Shown: positions 48,019 through 58,967 of the stretch, piece by piece
How positions within the stretch are numbered: the first letter of the stretch is position 1
Layout of the letters: each line of letters starts with the position of its first letter
Assembly: GCA_030065575.1 (NCBI GenBank)
Contig: JASJDZ010000002.1
Coordinates: forward strand, 1-64,000
Reading direction: 5' to 3'
Source of the DNA: Acidimicrobiia bacterium
GTDB taxonomy: Bacteria > Actinomycetota > Acidimicrobiia > Spongiisociales > UBA5794
DNA length: 64,000 nucleotides
Position numbers and translations under genes: made by a program
The notes under the pieces: model-generated
The model's database searches: none
What the model was told of the DNA's origin: nothing
The model's input: the letters and a program-made list of their open reading frames with translations, nothing else

Positions 48019-49543
48019 GACTTAGTACCCGCTTCACGTATCTCTCCGTTACATGCGAGTTCTTCACCGACCCGGCCGCAAACGTCGTGCTGCCATGCCG
48101 GGCACCCATCTCGTCGAACTGCTCTACATCGCACTTCCGGACCAGATATCCGGTGATGCGGATGAATCCGTTCGTTGCGAGATTGAACGTGAAGTCCCGC
48201 ATGCCTTCCCTGAAGGCGCCACGGATGATATCGACCATCGCGGTGGGGTTACGACGTACGGTGTCCTCGACGTGGAAGATGTCGCTGACTCCCGACTGGA
48301 ACAGGTCGTGATGAGGAGCGACCGCCCGGATGTGGTCGAACATCTCGGGCTCTTCCCCGATGGGAACGCGGGTACCGGCAGTTACTTCGAGGTCGCTGTC
48401 GATGCCCGACTGAGAGTGCATGAAGGCTCGCCCGTTGTTGCCCTCGCAGTAGGGCATAGGGCGCTCGGCAACCAGGTCGGCGATCTTCCTGGTGATCCGA
48501 TACGAGAGCTCGTTGGCCTCTTCATCGTGGCCGTACTTGCCGGCCTTACCGGCAGCTTCCATCAGGAGGTCTACCGCTTCGGCAAGCCCGTAGACGCCGT
48601 ACATAGCCGAGAACTTGTCGAGTTCGATGAGGCCTTCAACGGCAAGGAAGTCGTGCTCGAAGAATTGGGCTTCCTCGACCAGGTAGCGGATGCGGGCCTC
48701 GATCAGCTCCGCGAGCAGCTCGACGTAGTGGGGGAGGGTCTCTTCGACGAAACTGTCGATGTCTCCCTGATGGAGGAGAGCTACTTCCTTGAGATTCAGG
48801 CGATTGAGGGTGTGGGAGCCGCCGCCGATCTTGAGCGAGTTGTAGCAACTAACTGCTGCGTAGTCCTCTCCGAGGTCACGGACCATCAGCGGATGGTTCA
48901 CGAAGTGCGGCTTGCCGGTCTCGAAGACAGTCGCCACTGCTTCGAGAAGCAAATCATCCGGAGTGATTTCTGGATCTACCTTGAGCGTGATGTTGGGCAC
49001 GACCTGGAGCAGTTCGCGATCGATGCGCAACACCGTCCTGGCGACACGGCTGTCGTGCGGACCCAAATCTGTGTGGACAAAGGCGTCGGGCAGCATGCGG
49101 TCGAGCGCCCGGTAGAACAAGCGCAGTTTCCTGTACAGCTCCTCGTCGGAGATGTCGTCGGTGACATACGGAGCGAGGATCTTGTCGAAGTCGCCCAGGT
49201 AAACCGGGTAGCCCGTAATGGAGGGAACCTGCGTGTACATGATCAGCAGGAAGTTGAGGGCTTCGTCGAGGTCGGTGGGAGGATCGAGCTCGAGATGGGC
49301 GGAGCCGTTGCGCAAGGCCTTGCCGTAGTCGGGGAGGATATAGCGACCGCGGTAGGGAGCGCTGCCTTCGAACAGATCGCAGATGATCTGCTTGTTGAGA
49401 GCCTCAGCGGCAGCAGTGCTCAGGGATGGGTACTCGAGGGCGTTCTCGGCAAGCCACGCCAGGTAGTGCTTGCGTTGGTGAAAGGTCAGCGTGGGGTCGT
49501 TGACGATATCCCGGGCACGCGACCTGAACTCTTCCATATTCAT
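47990..49543 (-). CDS. yjjI: YjjI-type glycyl-radical enzyme
   Basis: ICDLFEGSAPYRGRYILPDYGKAL; VSCYNSLKIGGGSHTLNRLNLKE with candidate active-site Cys; C-terminal FIRITGYLVRKCD glycyl-radical loop; GGAGG RBS before ATG 49543. Confidence 0.92.
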   Translation of the reverse strand: MNMEEFRSRARDIVNDPTLTFHQRKHYLAWLAENALEYPSLSTAAAEALNKQIICDLFEGSAPYRGRYILPDYGKALRNGSAHLELDPPTDLDEALNFLLIMYTQVPSITGYPVYLGDFDKILAPYVTDDISDEELYRKLRLFYRALDRMLPDAFVHTDLGPHDSRVARTVLRIDRELLQVVPNITLKVDPEITPDDLLLEAVATVFETGKPHFVNHPLMVRDLGEDYAAVSCYNSLKIGGGSHTLNRLNLKEVALLHQGDIDSFVEETLPHYVELLAELIEARIRYLVEEAQFFEHDFLAVEGLIELDKFSAMYGVYGLAEAVDLLMEAAGKAGKYGHDEEANELSYRITRKIADLVAERPMPYCEGNNGRAFMHSQSGIDSDLEVTAGTRVPIGEEPEMFDHIRAVAPHHDLFQSGVSDIFHVEDTVRRNPTAMVDIIRGAFREGMRDFTFNLATNGFIRITGYLVRKCDVEQFDEMGARHGSTTFAAGSVKNSHVTERYVKRVLSRESSPRAPQ

Positions 49544-49583
49544 GTCGATCCTCCGACGCCGAGTTTGCCTCACTCTGCGCGAT

Positions 49584-49655
49584 TTGTCTAGTGATCGACT
49601 GGACAATTTTGAACGCAGGTAGCGACCCATCATTGTCTAGTTATCCACTAGACAT
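49584..49655. promoter_or_regulatory. two operator-like palindromes upstream of yjjI
   Basis: TTGTCTAGT-GATCG-ACTGGACAA (49584-49606) and TTGTCTAGT-TATCC-ACTAGACAT (49633-49655). Confidence 0.7.
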
Positions 49656-49683
49656 TGGGCTGTCGGGGGTAACCTCGTGCGAC

Positions 49684-51309
49684 ATGAGAGACAGCAACGC
49701 GGCTGGGGACGTGTCTTTGTGGCGGCGCCGCTTCTTCAGATCGAATCCTGTGGTGCGTTTTACGATCCAGGCGTCGGTCGCACTGTCGGTAATCGTCGCT
49801 GCACCGGCCCTGGTTGCCCGGCAATGGGCAGATGAGCGTTTCGTCATGTACATGCCGGAGCACCTGGTGGGATCCAGGCCGTGGGAGCTATTCAAGATCG
49901 TCGTCGACGAGATCCCCGGCTACCTCGATACCGGGGTGTTTCGCCCGTTCAGTCGGTTGGTGTTCTACCTGGAGCATTGGGCTGTTCTCCGGTTCAGTAC
50001 GACGACCGGGATCCATCCCAATGTGACGATGGCTGCTGTGAAGATCCTGATGGTCTTCTTGTTGGTGACAATGGCGATGCTGACTATTGATCAGTATCGG
50101 CAGGCAACCGGAGGCAAGCCGGGCGCGGTGCACTGGCGTCGCCTTTATGGCCTCACCGCTGTACTGATTGCGATCTCGCTGGTTCTGTTCAATCCGGCGA
50201 CGCACCCGCTGACGTTGTTCCCGACGCTGTACCTGGGGACGGCGGCGGTCGCTCTGGCGATCCCGTTGTGGTTCGGGCGCACGTGGTTGCGCTATCGGGC
50301 CGGGGAGCCGTTGCCTCGCATGTGGATGCGGGTTGGCTCGGCGGTGATCATTGGCGCGTTGGTGGCGTCGTCCATCGAGATTGCTGCTCTAGCGCTGCCG
50401 CTTGGCTTCATTCATCTGTTGCTGTTGTCGTTTGCGGCGGGTGATTCGTGGGTCACGACGTGGAAGGACATGTTCCACTCGGAGGCGTTCCTGTTGTGGG
50501 CTCTGGTCGTAACCGGCTATCTGGTCGTCTTCATCCCTACCCGGGTGGCCATTGCCGACTACTGCGCCCAACTCTCCTGCTACCGGGCCGCAGAGGTGTC
50601 GATTGGAGCCGATGCGGTTGCCGCCTTCCCCTATCGGGTGGGGTCGTCCTTCTTCCCATTGACCCAGTTGTCGCAGATTCACCTGTTGAGTCGGCTGCGC
50701 GGCATCCCCGAGCTGGTCCTGCTGGCTGCTGCTGCCGCCGGCCTTGGTTATGTGGTTCTCGGGAGAACAGCTATCGAGTACGAGGACGATGAGCGAGGCC
50801 GCCGACCGCGGCTGCCCATGGCCCTGATCGCCACCTACTTCGGTGCCGTCCTCCTCCTTGCCTCAGCGCTCGCTTCAGTGAGTGCGGGAGTGCAGGACAA
50901 GGGAGCCGACTTCTCACCCTGGCGGGAGACGGGCTTCACCTGGATCGCCTGGGCGGTCATCATCGCCGTCTTGCTCACCGCGGCCTATGACCTCCTTACT
51001 GATCGGTGGGCGATCGTGGTATCTGTCGGACTTGCGGCTCTGCTCGCACTGAGCTCGATCGTGAACCAGGTAGACATGACCAACATCAACGCTCGTGAGG
51101 ACACCCGGCTGTACAACCAGGCTGGCTTGATGCTGGTCAACTTCGACAGGACCGAGAGCGGCAACACTACCCGCTGTGCCGTGATGGACGACCTACGTGC
51201 GTTCGCTCCGCGAGAGTCGGAAGTGCGCAAGATGGACCTCATCGAGACCTATCTCAACAGCGCCGCTAGCAACATCTACGGGGATGTGTTCTGCGACCCT
51301 TCGTCTTGA
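49684..51309 (+). CDS. polytopic membrane protein
   Basis: About ten hydrophobic segments; start MRDSNAAGD preferred because the longer ORF runs through the operator palindromes. Confidence 0.7.
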   Translation: MRDSNAAGDVSLWRRRFFRSNPVVRFTIQASVALSVIVAAPALVARQWADERFVMYMPEHLVGSRPWELFKIVVDEIPGYLDTGVFRPFSRLVFYLEHWAVLRFSTTTGIHPNVTMAAVKILMVFLLVTMAMLTIDQYRQATGGKPGAVHWRRLYGLTAVLIAISLVLFNPATHPLTLFPTLYLGTAAVALAIPLWFGRTWLRYRAGEPLPRMWMRVGSAVIIGALVASSIEIAALALPLGFIHLLLLSFAAGDSWVTTWKDMFHSEAFLLWALVVTGYLVVFIPTRVAIADYCAQLSCYRAAEVSIGADAVAAFPYRVGSSFFPLTQLSQIHLLSRLRGIPELVLLAAAAAGLGYVVLGRTAIEYEDDERGRRPRLPMALIATYFGAVLLLASALASVSAGVQDKGADFSPWRETGFTWIAWAVIIAVLLTAAYDLLTDRWAIVVSVGLAALLALSSIVNQVDMTNINAREDTRLYNQAGLMLVNFDRTESGNTTRCAVMDDLRAFAPRESEVRKMDLIETYLNSAASNIYGDVFCDPSS

Positions 51310-51431
51310 TCGTCTGCAGCGGCTTTGCCGCGACGTTCCAGGGCCCTGATGACAAAGAAGGCAAGAGCAATCGGGGCGACGAACATGAGGATCTCGTCCC
51401 ATCCCCCCTGATGGGCCAGTAGCGGGAGCAT
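51276..51431 (-). CDS. small single-TM protein
   Basis: MLPLLAHQGGWDEILMFVAPIALAFFVIRALERRGKAAADDQDEGSQNTSP. Confidence 0.45.
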   Translation of the reverse strand: MLPLLAHQGGWDEILMFVAPIALAFFVIRALERRGKAAADDQDEGSQNTSP

Positions 51432-51516
51432 CAGGCGAGGATAATGGCTCTGCGTTCGGTATAGGTGGGGGACAGGAGTCCTCCTGGCGGGGGAATCCAC
51501 TTAGTTTCATCACCCC

Positions 51517-51545
51517 TTGACCCCATATGTGCATATGCGTATAGT
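51517..51545 (+). promoter_or_regulatory. arg cluster promoter with candidate ARG box
   Basis: TTGACC-N17-TATAGT; spacer contains CATATG-TG-CATATG palindrome. Confidence 0.6.
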
Positions 51546-51569
51546 CACAGCTTCGCACCGAGGTTTCCC

Positions 51570-52595
51570 ATGATCCGCACAGCAGTACTTGGTGCCTCCG
51601 GTCACGGCGGGGGCGAACTGATCAGGCTCATCGACATGCATCCAGCGCTGGAGGCTGTCTACCTCGGGGCGCACAGCAAAGCGGGCTCGAGCCTCGGCGC
51701 GGTTCATCCGCACCTGGCGGGCGGGGAGCGCAGGCTGGAAACAAACGATCCCGCTGCGCTGCCAGATGTCGATGTGGCCTTCTTCGCTCTCCCGCACGGG
51801 GCATCTGCCGAGCCGGCAATGGAGATGCGCGCATCTGGGGCGAAGGTGGTCGATCTGGGCAGCGACTTCCGACTCGACAGCCCGGAACGGTATGAAGCCG
51901 CATACGGAGCCCCCCATCCCCACCCGGAGCAATTGGGGGAGTGGGTGTATGGGCTCCCGGAGCTCTTCGCCGAGCAGTTGATTGGCGCCGATCGGATTGC
52001 CGTGCCCGGTTGCTACCCGACCTCGGCGCTCCTCGGTATCAGCCCGCTGCACCGGGCCGGGTTAGTGACAGGCCCGGTCATCGTCGATTCACTGTCGGGG
52101 GTATCCGGTGCCGGGCGAGCCGCCAAGGAGCATCTGATGTACGGCGCAGTCGACGAGGGGGCAGCGGCCTACGCGGTGCTGACCCATCGTCACCAGCCGG
52201 AGATCGAGCAGGTGCTCGGACAGGTGGGACCTTTCGAACCGACCGTCATCTTCACACCGCACCTGATCCCGATGCAGCGAGGCATCCTGACTACGTGCTA
52301 CGTCCCGTTGGCGGATTCGGCTGATGAAGCAGTCGTTGCGGAACTCTTCGCAGACGCCTATTCGTCGAAGCCGTTCGTCGAGATCGCTGCGGTATCGCCC
52401 AACACACGCTGGGTCACCAACTCCAACCGGGTGTTGATCCAGCCGCACTTCGACGAGCGCAGCAGAACTGCGGTTGTCCTTGTTGCCATCGACAACCTGA
52501 CCAAGGGCACGGCCGGAGCAGCGATCCAGTCGGCCAATATCTCGCTCGGGCTGGACGAAACCCTCGGACTTCCCATGGCCGGGTGGATGCCATGA
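51570..52595 (+). CDS. argC: N-acetyl-gamma-glutamyl-phosphate reductase
   Basis: AVLGASGHGGGELIRLIDMHP; VPGCYPTSALL; SGVSGAGR. Confidence 0.97.
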   Translation: MIRTAVLGASGHGGGELIRLIDMHPALEAVYLGAHSKAGSSLGAVHPHLAGGERRLETNDPAALPDVDVAFFALPHGASAEPAMEMRASGAKVVDLGSDFRLDSPERYEAAYGAPHPHPEQLGEWVYGLPELFAEQLIGADRIAVPGCYPTSALLGISPLHRAGLVTGPVIVDSLSGVSGAGRAAKEHLMYGAVDEGAAAYAVLTHRHQPEIEQVLGQVGPFEPTVIFTPHLIPMQRGILTTCYVPLADSADEAVVAELFADAYSSKPFVEIAAVSPNTRWVTNSNRVLIQPHFDERSRTAVVLVAIDNLTKGTAGAAIQSANISLGLDETLGLPMAGWMP

Positions 52596-53755
52596 GCGTC
52601 ACTGCACCCAGGGGGTTTCGAGCTGCGGGCGTCGCAGCAGGGATCAAGTCATCGGGTGACCTCGACGTTTCGCTGGTGGCCGGCGATGACGAGTTGACTG
52701 CGGCTGCGGTGTTCACCACGAATCGGGCGGCGGCCGCACCGGTGGTGGTCAGCCGTGCCCAACTGGATAGGGGTCGCCCAATTCGGGCGGTTGTGCTCAA
52801 CTCCGGATGTGCGAACGCCGCAACAGGGGATAGCGGCCTGGCTGATGCTTGGGCGATGGTGAACGCAGCGGCAAGCGCACTGGGCTGCTCTCACGAGGAG
52901 GTACTCGTCTGCTCTACCGGGGGGATAGGTCAAGCCCTACCGATCAAGCAGGTCATCGAAGGCGTACTCGAAGCAGGCACCAGGCTGGGAAGCTCCGCCG
53001 AAGATGGAACGAGAGCCGCTCTCGCCATCATGACAACCGACACCGTCTCCAAGGAGAGCACATTCTCTGGGGCCGGGTTCTCAGTAGGTGGGATGGCCAA
53101 GGGCGCAGGAATGGTGCGACCGGACATGGCGACGATGCTCGTCGTACTGACAACCGATGCCGCTGCGGATTCGGCAACACTCACGCGGGCACTACGTACG
53201 GCCGTCGACCAGTCCTTCCACGCTCTCAACATCGATGGCTGCCCTTCGACCAACGACACCGTCATCCTGCTCGCCTCCGGCCAGAGCGGTGTAGCCCCCA
53301 CTGCGGAAGCCCTTTCCGAGGCGGTTCTCGCCGTGTCCTGGGATCTAGCCAACCAGCTTGCTGCGGATGCGGAAGGGGCCTCGCGCGTCGTGACCATCGA
53401 AGTGGTGGGCGCCGAATCGGATGCAATCGCCCGCAGCGCGGGACGACTCGTCGCCGACTCCACTCTGGTCAAGTCCGCCTTCTACGGCGGCGATCCCAAC
53501 TGGGGACGACTGCTCGGGGCACTGGGAGCTACGGATCTGGACTTCGACCCAATGGCCTTTGGCGTCGCTTACGAGGGTATCGATATTGCCCGGAATGGAA
53601 CTGCGGTGGACCACGATGCAGATGCCCTGCACGAGGCGATTGCGACGGGAGACTTCACCGTCACGATGACTATCGGAGACGGCCCGGGGCGAGCCCGGGT
53701 CATCACCACGGACCTGACCCCCGATTACGTGACCTTCAACGCGGAGTACAGCTGA
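52592..53755 (+). CDS. argJ: bifunctional glutamate N-acetyltransferase/amino-acid acetyltransferase
   Basis: NSGCANAATGDSG; KGAGMVRPDMATMLVVLTTDA; conserved C-terminus DYVTFNAEYS. Confidence 0.97.
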   Translation: MSVTAPRGFRAAGVAAGIKSSGDLDVSLVAGDDELTAAAVFTTNRAAAAPVVVSRAQLDRGRPIRAVVLNSGCANAATGDSGLADAWAMVNAAASALGCSHEEVLVCSTGGIGQALPIKQVIEGVLEAGTRLGSSAEDGTRAALAIMTTDTVSKESTFSGAGFSVGGMAKGAGMVRPDMATMLVVLTTDAAADSATLTRALRTAVDQSFHALNIDGCPSTNDTVILLASGQSGVAPTAEALSEAVLAVSWDLANQLAADAEGASRVVTIEVVGAESDAIARSAGRLVADSTLVKSAFYGGDPNWGRLLGALGATDLDFDPMAFGVAYEGIDIARNGTAVDHDADALHEAIATGDFTVTMTIGDGPGRARVITTDLTPDYVTFNAEYS

Positions 53756-54663
53756 TGACGAGCACAGGACACTCAACGCCCCACCAGGCGAAGCCACGGA
53801 TAGCCAAGACGATGGGCAAAGCGCGGATCTTCTCCGAGGCCTTGCCGTTCATCAAAGACTTCCGCGGCCAGACCGTCGTCATCAAGTACGGAGGATCGGC
53901 CATGGTGGACGAGAACCTCCGCAACACGTTCGCCGATGACATTGCGATGCTTCACTACGTGGGTATCAACCCGGTCATCGTGCATGGCGGCGGTCCGCAC
54001 ATCTCCCGGGCGATGGGCCAGCGAGGGATCGAGCCGCAATGGCACGAGGGCCTGCGGGTCACGGACGCAGAGACGATTCGGGTGGTCCAATCGACCCTCG
54101 CCGGAGAAATCAACCCGGACATAGTCCGGCTGATCAACGCACACGGTTCGGTCGCAGCCGGGATCAACGGCCTGGACGGAAACCTGTTTGTGGCCCGCGC
54201 CAAGGACGAGAGGCTGGGGTTTGTCGGCGAGATCACTGCGGTCAATCCGGGGCTGGTGCAAAGTCTGCAGCACCAGGGATACGTGCCGGTTGTGGCGCCG
54301 TTGGCGCGCGGTGAGGACGGTCAGACGTACAACCTCAATGCTGATACCGCCGCCGGTGCGTTGGCGGAGGCGCTCGGAGCGCTCAAAGTGATCTACCTGA
54401 CCGATGTCGAAGGCCTCTATCGAGATCTAGGGGACAAGGACTCGTTGATCGCACGCATCATCGTCGATGACCTGAGGCAGCTCATTGAGTCCGGCTCGGC
54501 CTCGTCCGGCATGCTGCCCAAACTGAGGTCATGTGTGTCAGCAGTCGTGGGCGGCGTCGAACGGGCCCACATCCTCGATGGACGAATGCAGCACGCCCTG
54601 CTGCTCGAAGTGTTCACACCCGAAGGGATAGGAACAATGGTGACAATGGAGCCCGTGCCATGA
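53755..54663 (+). CDS. argB: acetylglutamate kinase
   Basis: VVIKYGGSAMVDENL; VIVHGGGPHISRAMGQRGIEPQWHEGLRVTDAET; YNLNADTAAGALAEAL. Confidence 0.97.
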   Translation: MTSTGHSTPHQAKPRIAKTMGKARIFSEALPFIKDFRGQTVVIKYGGSAMVDENLRNTFADDIAMLHYVGINPVIVHGGGPHISRAMGQRGIEPQWHEGLRVTDAETIRVVQSTLAGEINPDIVRLINAHGSVAAGINGLDGNLFVARAKDERLGFVGEITAVNPGLVQSLQHQGYVPVVAPLARGEDGQTYNLNADTAAGALAEALGALKVIYLTDVEGLYRDLGDKDSLIARIIVDDLRQLIESGSASSGMLPKLRSCVSAVVGGVERAHILDGRMQHALLLEVFTPEGIGTMVTMEPVP

Positions 54664-55126
54664 GCCCTACAACCGGAGGAAGACGACGGCTGATCAGGAA
54701 GCTGCTCACCGAAGGGAACATCACGAGTCAGGCAGTTCTGGTGGAGTTGCTGGAAACTGAGGGGTTCCCGGTGACCCAGGCCACCGTCTCGCGCGACCTC
54801 GACGCCCTGGGGGCAATAAAGGTGAGGGACGACGATGGATCCGTGCGATACAGCCTCGCCCCGAGCAGTGAGCTACTCACCGAAGCCGAGACCAGGCTGC
54901 GGCGAGTCGTCAACGACTTCGTCGAAGAGATGATTGTCTCGGAGAACCTCGTCATACTTCACACCCCCCCGGGAGCGGCGCATCTCGTTGCCGGTTCCAT
55001 CGATCGAGCACTGGTCCAGGGGGTTCTGGGGACGATTGCCGGCGACGATACGCTGATGATCGTGGCGGATGCCACCGTCGGTGGGGATGCCATTGCGGCC
55101 AGGATTGAGGAAATAGGAGCAAGGAA

Positions 55127-55130
<4 letters not shown>
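54660..55130 (+). CDS. argR: arginine repressor
   Basis: [54 protein letters not shown]. Confidence 0.96.
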
Positions 55131-56341
<1,211 letters not shown>

Positions 56342-56343
56342 CT

Positions 56344-57696
56344 ATGACGCTGTGGGGTGGGCGATTCGAAGAAGGCCCGGCCGAGTTGCTCTGGCGGTTC
56401 ACCGTCGACCATTCGGATCGACGGCTGCTCACCGACGACGTGATTGGGTCGCAGGCACACGCCGCAATGCTGGCCGAAACCGGCATCATCTCGTCCGAAG
56501 AAGGCGCGGAGCTGCAGCGGGGCCTGGTGGCCGTCCTGGCCGAGGCCGAGAGCGGAGAGTTCGCCTGGTCGGAGGGGGACGAGGACGTCCACTCGGCTGT
56601 GGAGCGCCGCCTGTATGAGCTGATCGGCGAGGTAGCCGGCAAGTTGCACACCGGGCGATCCCGCAACGACCAGGTCTGTCTCGACCTGCGTCTGTACCTC
56701 CGTCGGGCAACCGAGGAGCGGGCGGTGCAGATCACCGATCTCGTGAAGGCGCTGATCGCGGTAGCGGAGGAGGTAGGGGATACGGTCGTCGCTTCTTACA
56801 CCCATGTGCAGCAGGCGCAGGCGGTTCCGCTGGCTCACCATCTGCTGGCCTACGCCTGGATGCTGGTTCGAGATCTCGATCGCTTCCTCGATGCCTACCC
56901 GCGGATCGATGTCTCGCCGCTGGGGGCAGGAGCCTCGGCAGGAAGCCGTCTTCCGCTCGATCCGTCTCAGACCGCCGAGTCGCTCGGGTTTGCCTCCGTG
57001 TTCGCCAACTCGATGGATGCGGTGGGATCCCGCGACTTCGTCGCCGAGTATGTGTTCTGCTGTGCACAGACGATGGTCACGCTGTCCCGGCTGTCGGAGG
57101 AGATGGTCCTGTGGGCCGGCGACGAGTTCGGGTGGGCGACCTTTGGCGATGCCTACACAACGGGCTCATCGGCGATGCCGCAGAAGAAGAATCCCGACAT
57201 TGCCGAGTTGGTGCGCGGGAAGACGGCAACCGTGATCGGGGATGTGACGGCGTTGCTGTCGCTGCAGAAAGGACTGCCCCTCACCTACAACCGCGATCTC
57301 CAAGAGGACAAGCGAGCCGTTTTTCACGCCGATGACACCCTGGCTCTGGCGCTGGCGGCGTTGGGCGGGATGGTGGAGAGCGCCCAGTTCCATCCGCCGG
57401 AGCCTTCGTCGATGGTGACCGCTCTGGACTTAGCGGAGATCCTCGTTGCACGCGGTGTTCCATTCCGTTCCGCCCACGAGGCAGTTGGTGGCCTGGTCGC
57501 CGGGTTGGCTGCCGGGGGCCGAGCGTTGGCGGACGCAACGGCGGGTGAGTTGGCTGCGGCGCATCCCCAGCTCGTCCCTGAGGATCTCGATGCCTTGACC
57601 CCTGCCGCCTCGGCGGCGGCGCGGGTGACCCCGGGTGGCGGTTCGATGGAGTCGGTGGCAAAGCAGATCGAGCAGTTGCGGGAGGTCCTCGGCTAA
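56344..57696 (+). CDS. argH: argininosuccinate lyase
   Basis: LWGGRFEEGPAELLWRF; signature GSSAMPQKKNPDIAELVRGKT. Confidence 0.98.
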   Translation: MTLWGGRFEEGPAELLWRFTVDHSDRRLLTDDVIGSQAHAAMLAETGIISSEEGAELQRGLVAVLAEAESGEFAWSEGDEDVHSAVERRLYELIGEVAGKLHTGRSRNDQVCLDLRLYLRRATEERAVQITDLVKALIAVAEEVGDTVVASYTHVQQAQAVPLAHHLLAYAWMLVRDLDRFLDAYPRIDVSPLGAGASAGSRLPLDPSQTAESLGFASVFANSMDAVGSRDFVAEYVFCCAQTMVTLSRLSEEMVLWAGDEFGWATFGDAYTTGSSAMPQKKNPDIAELVRGKTATVIGDVTALLSLQKGLPLTYNRDLQEDKRAVFHADDTLALALAALGGMVESAQFHPPEPSSMVTALDLAEILVARGVPFRSAHEAVGGLVAGLAAGGRALADATAGELAAAHPQLVPEDLDALTPAASAAARVTPGGGSMESVAKQIEQLREVLG

Positions 57697-57980
57697 CGCT
57701 CGGGCCTTGCGAAGAGCACGCTCCGACCCAGCAGCCACCAAGTCACGGCTCCAACCGCGAGACCGATCAGCAACGGGAACATGATGCCCCAGTCGCCGCC
57801 GGGCCATTCGATGATGGGATTGCCCAGCCATGACCCACAGCGCTCCCAACTGGGAACGCCGCCGACGTCATCACACCATGCGGTCATCGTGCCGAGGAAG
57901 GCCACAACGGCGGGCACCGCCGAGAAGAAGAGCCGGAACAGGGTTGCCATTCTCCAACCGAGAGTAGGCCGCAACGGCAA
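57693..57980 (-). CDS. small membrane protein
   Basis: Two TM segments; convergent with argH, sharing the stop tetranucleotide. Confidence 0.6.
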   Translation of the reverse strand: MPLRPTLGWRMATLFRLFFSAVPAVVAFLGTMTAWCDDVGGVPSWERCGSWLGNPIIEWPGGDWGIMFPLLIGLAVGAVTWWLLGRSVLFARPER

Positions 57981-57998
57981 TTAACCGCCGGTGAAGAG

Positions 57999-58967
57999 CT
58001 AGATCCGGATCACGATCTTGCCCAACGAACGCTCCTCGCCCAACCGCCGCATTGCGTCGGGGACCTGGTCCAGGGGATACTCCCGATCGATCATGGGAGA
58101 CAGCTGCCGTGCTGCCACGCGGTCGGCAACCTCGCGCAGGTCCTCCTTGTTGGGCCGGGCTGTGAGGAGGCCCATCCTCTTGCCACTTGTCCGGAAGACC
58201 AGCCAACCTGCCACGGGCGCCATGAGCAGTCTGCGCATGGGGCCGCCGACGACTAGGTATGCCCCTCCGTCGGCGAGCGCACGATGGTTGGCGAACAGCG
58301 AACGGCTCCCCACGAAGTCGAGGATGCGGTCGTAGCCGATACCGGCCCGGGTGTAATCCTCGGTGCGATAGTCGACTGCATAGTCGGCACCGGCTTGCCT
58401 CATTGCGTCGGCCTTCTCGGCTGAGTCAACGGCCGTGACTTCGGCACCGATCGCCTTGGCGATCTGGATGGCAAACGTACCCCCGCCACCGCCTGCGCCG
58501 TTGATCAAGAGGTGCTGGCCGGCCCGCAGGCCTTCCCTGTGGCGCAGGCCTTGCAGGGCGAGGACCGCCGCCTGGGGGAGAGTGGCAGCCTGCTCGAAGC
58601 TGATCTCTTTGGGCTTGGCGACAATGGGTGCGCTAGCCGGCACCGAGACGTACTCAGCAAACGCACCCTTGCCGTGATAGAGAACATCGCCGAGCACCTC
58701 ATCGCCCGGCTTGAAGTCGGTTACCTCATCGCCGACCTGCTCGACGACTCCGGCGATATCTGAGCCGAGTACTTGCTCACGAGGTCGTCGCAGACCACCC
58801 ATTCGGGCATAGAGCGGCCGACCGACCAGGGTCTCCCAGTCCGACCGGTTCACCGATGCTGCGACAACTCGAATTAACAGGCCGTCGTTGTCGAGTTCCG
58901 GCTGAGGAACATCGACCAACTCCATCACCGCGGGGCTCCCGTAGCGGTGATATGCGACAGCCTTCAC
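57999..58967 (-). CDS. MDR-family NAD(P)-dependent alcohol dehydrogenase/quinone oxidoreductase
   Basis: KAVAYHRYGSPAVMELVDVPQPE; VLGSDIAGVVEQVGDEVTDFKPGDEV; LLINGAGGGGGTFAIQIAKAIGAEVTAV; GTG start inferred. Confidence 0.9.
   Translation of the reverse strand: MKAVAYHRYGSPAVMELVDVPQPELDNDGLLIRVVAASVNRSDWETLVGRPLYARMGGLRRPREQVLGSDIAGVVEQVGDEVTDFKPGDEVLGDVLYHGKGAFAEYVSVPASAPIVAKPKEISFEQAATLPQAAVLALQGLRHREGLRAGQHLLINGAGGGGGTFAIQIAKAIGAEVTAVDSAEKADAMRQAGADYAVDYRTEDYTRAGIGYDRILDFVGSRSLFANHRALADGGAYLVVGGPMRRLLMAPVAGWLVFRTSGKRMGLLTARPNKEDLREVADRVAARQLSPMIDREYPLDQVPDAMRRLGEERSLGKIVIRI

Noticed and set aside
48053-49591. 512-aa plus-strand ORF opposite yjjI
   Set aside because: Antisense shadow of a strong coding gene in GC-rich DNA; no recognisable motifs, while the minus strand encodes a clear glycyl-radical enzyme.
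52849-54663. 604-aa ORF spanning argJ and argB
   Set aside because: Its first ~300 residues are an out-of-frame reading of argJ; the real gene is argB starting at 53755.
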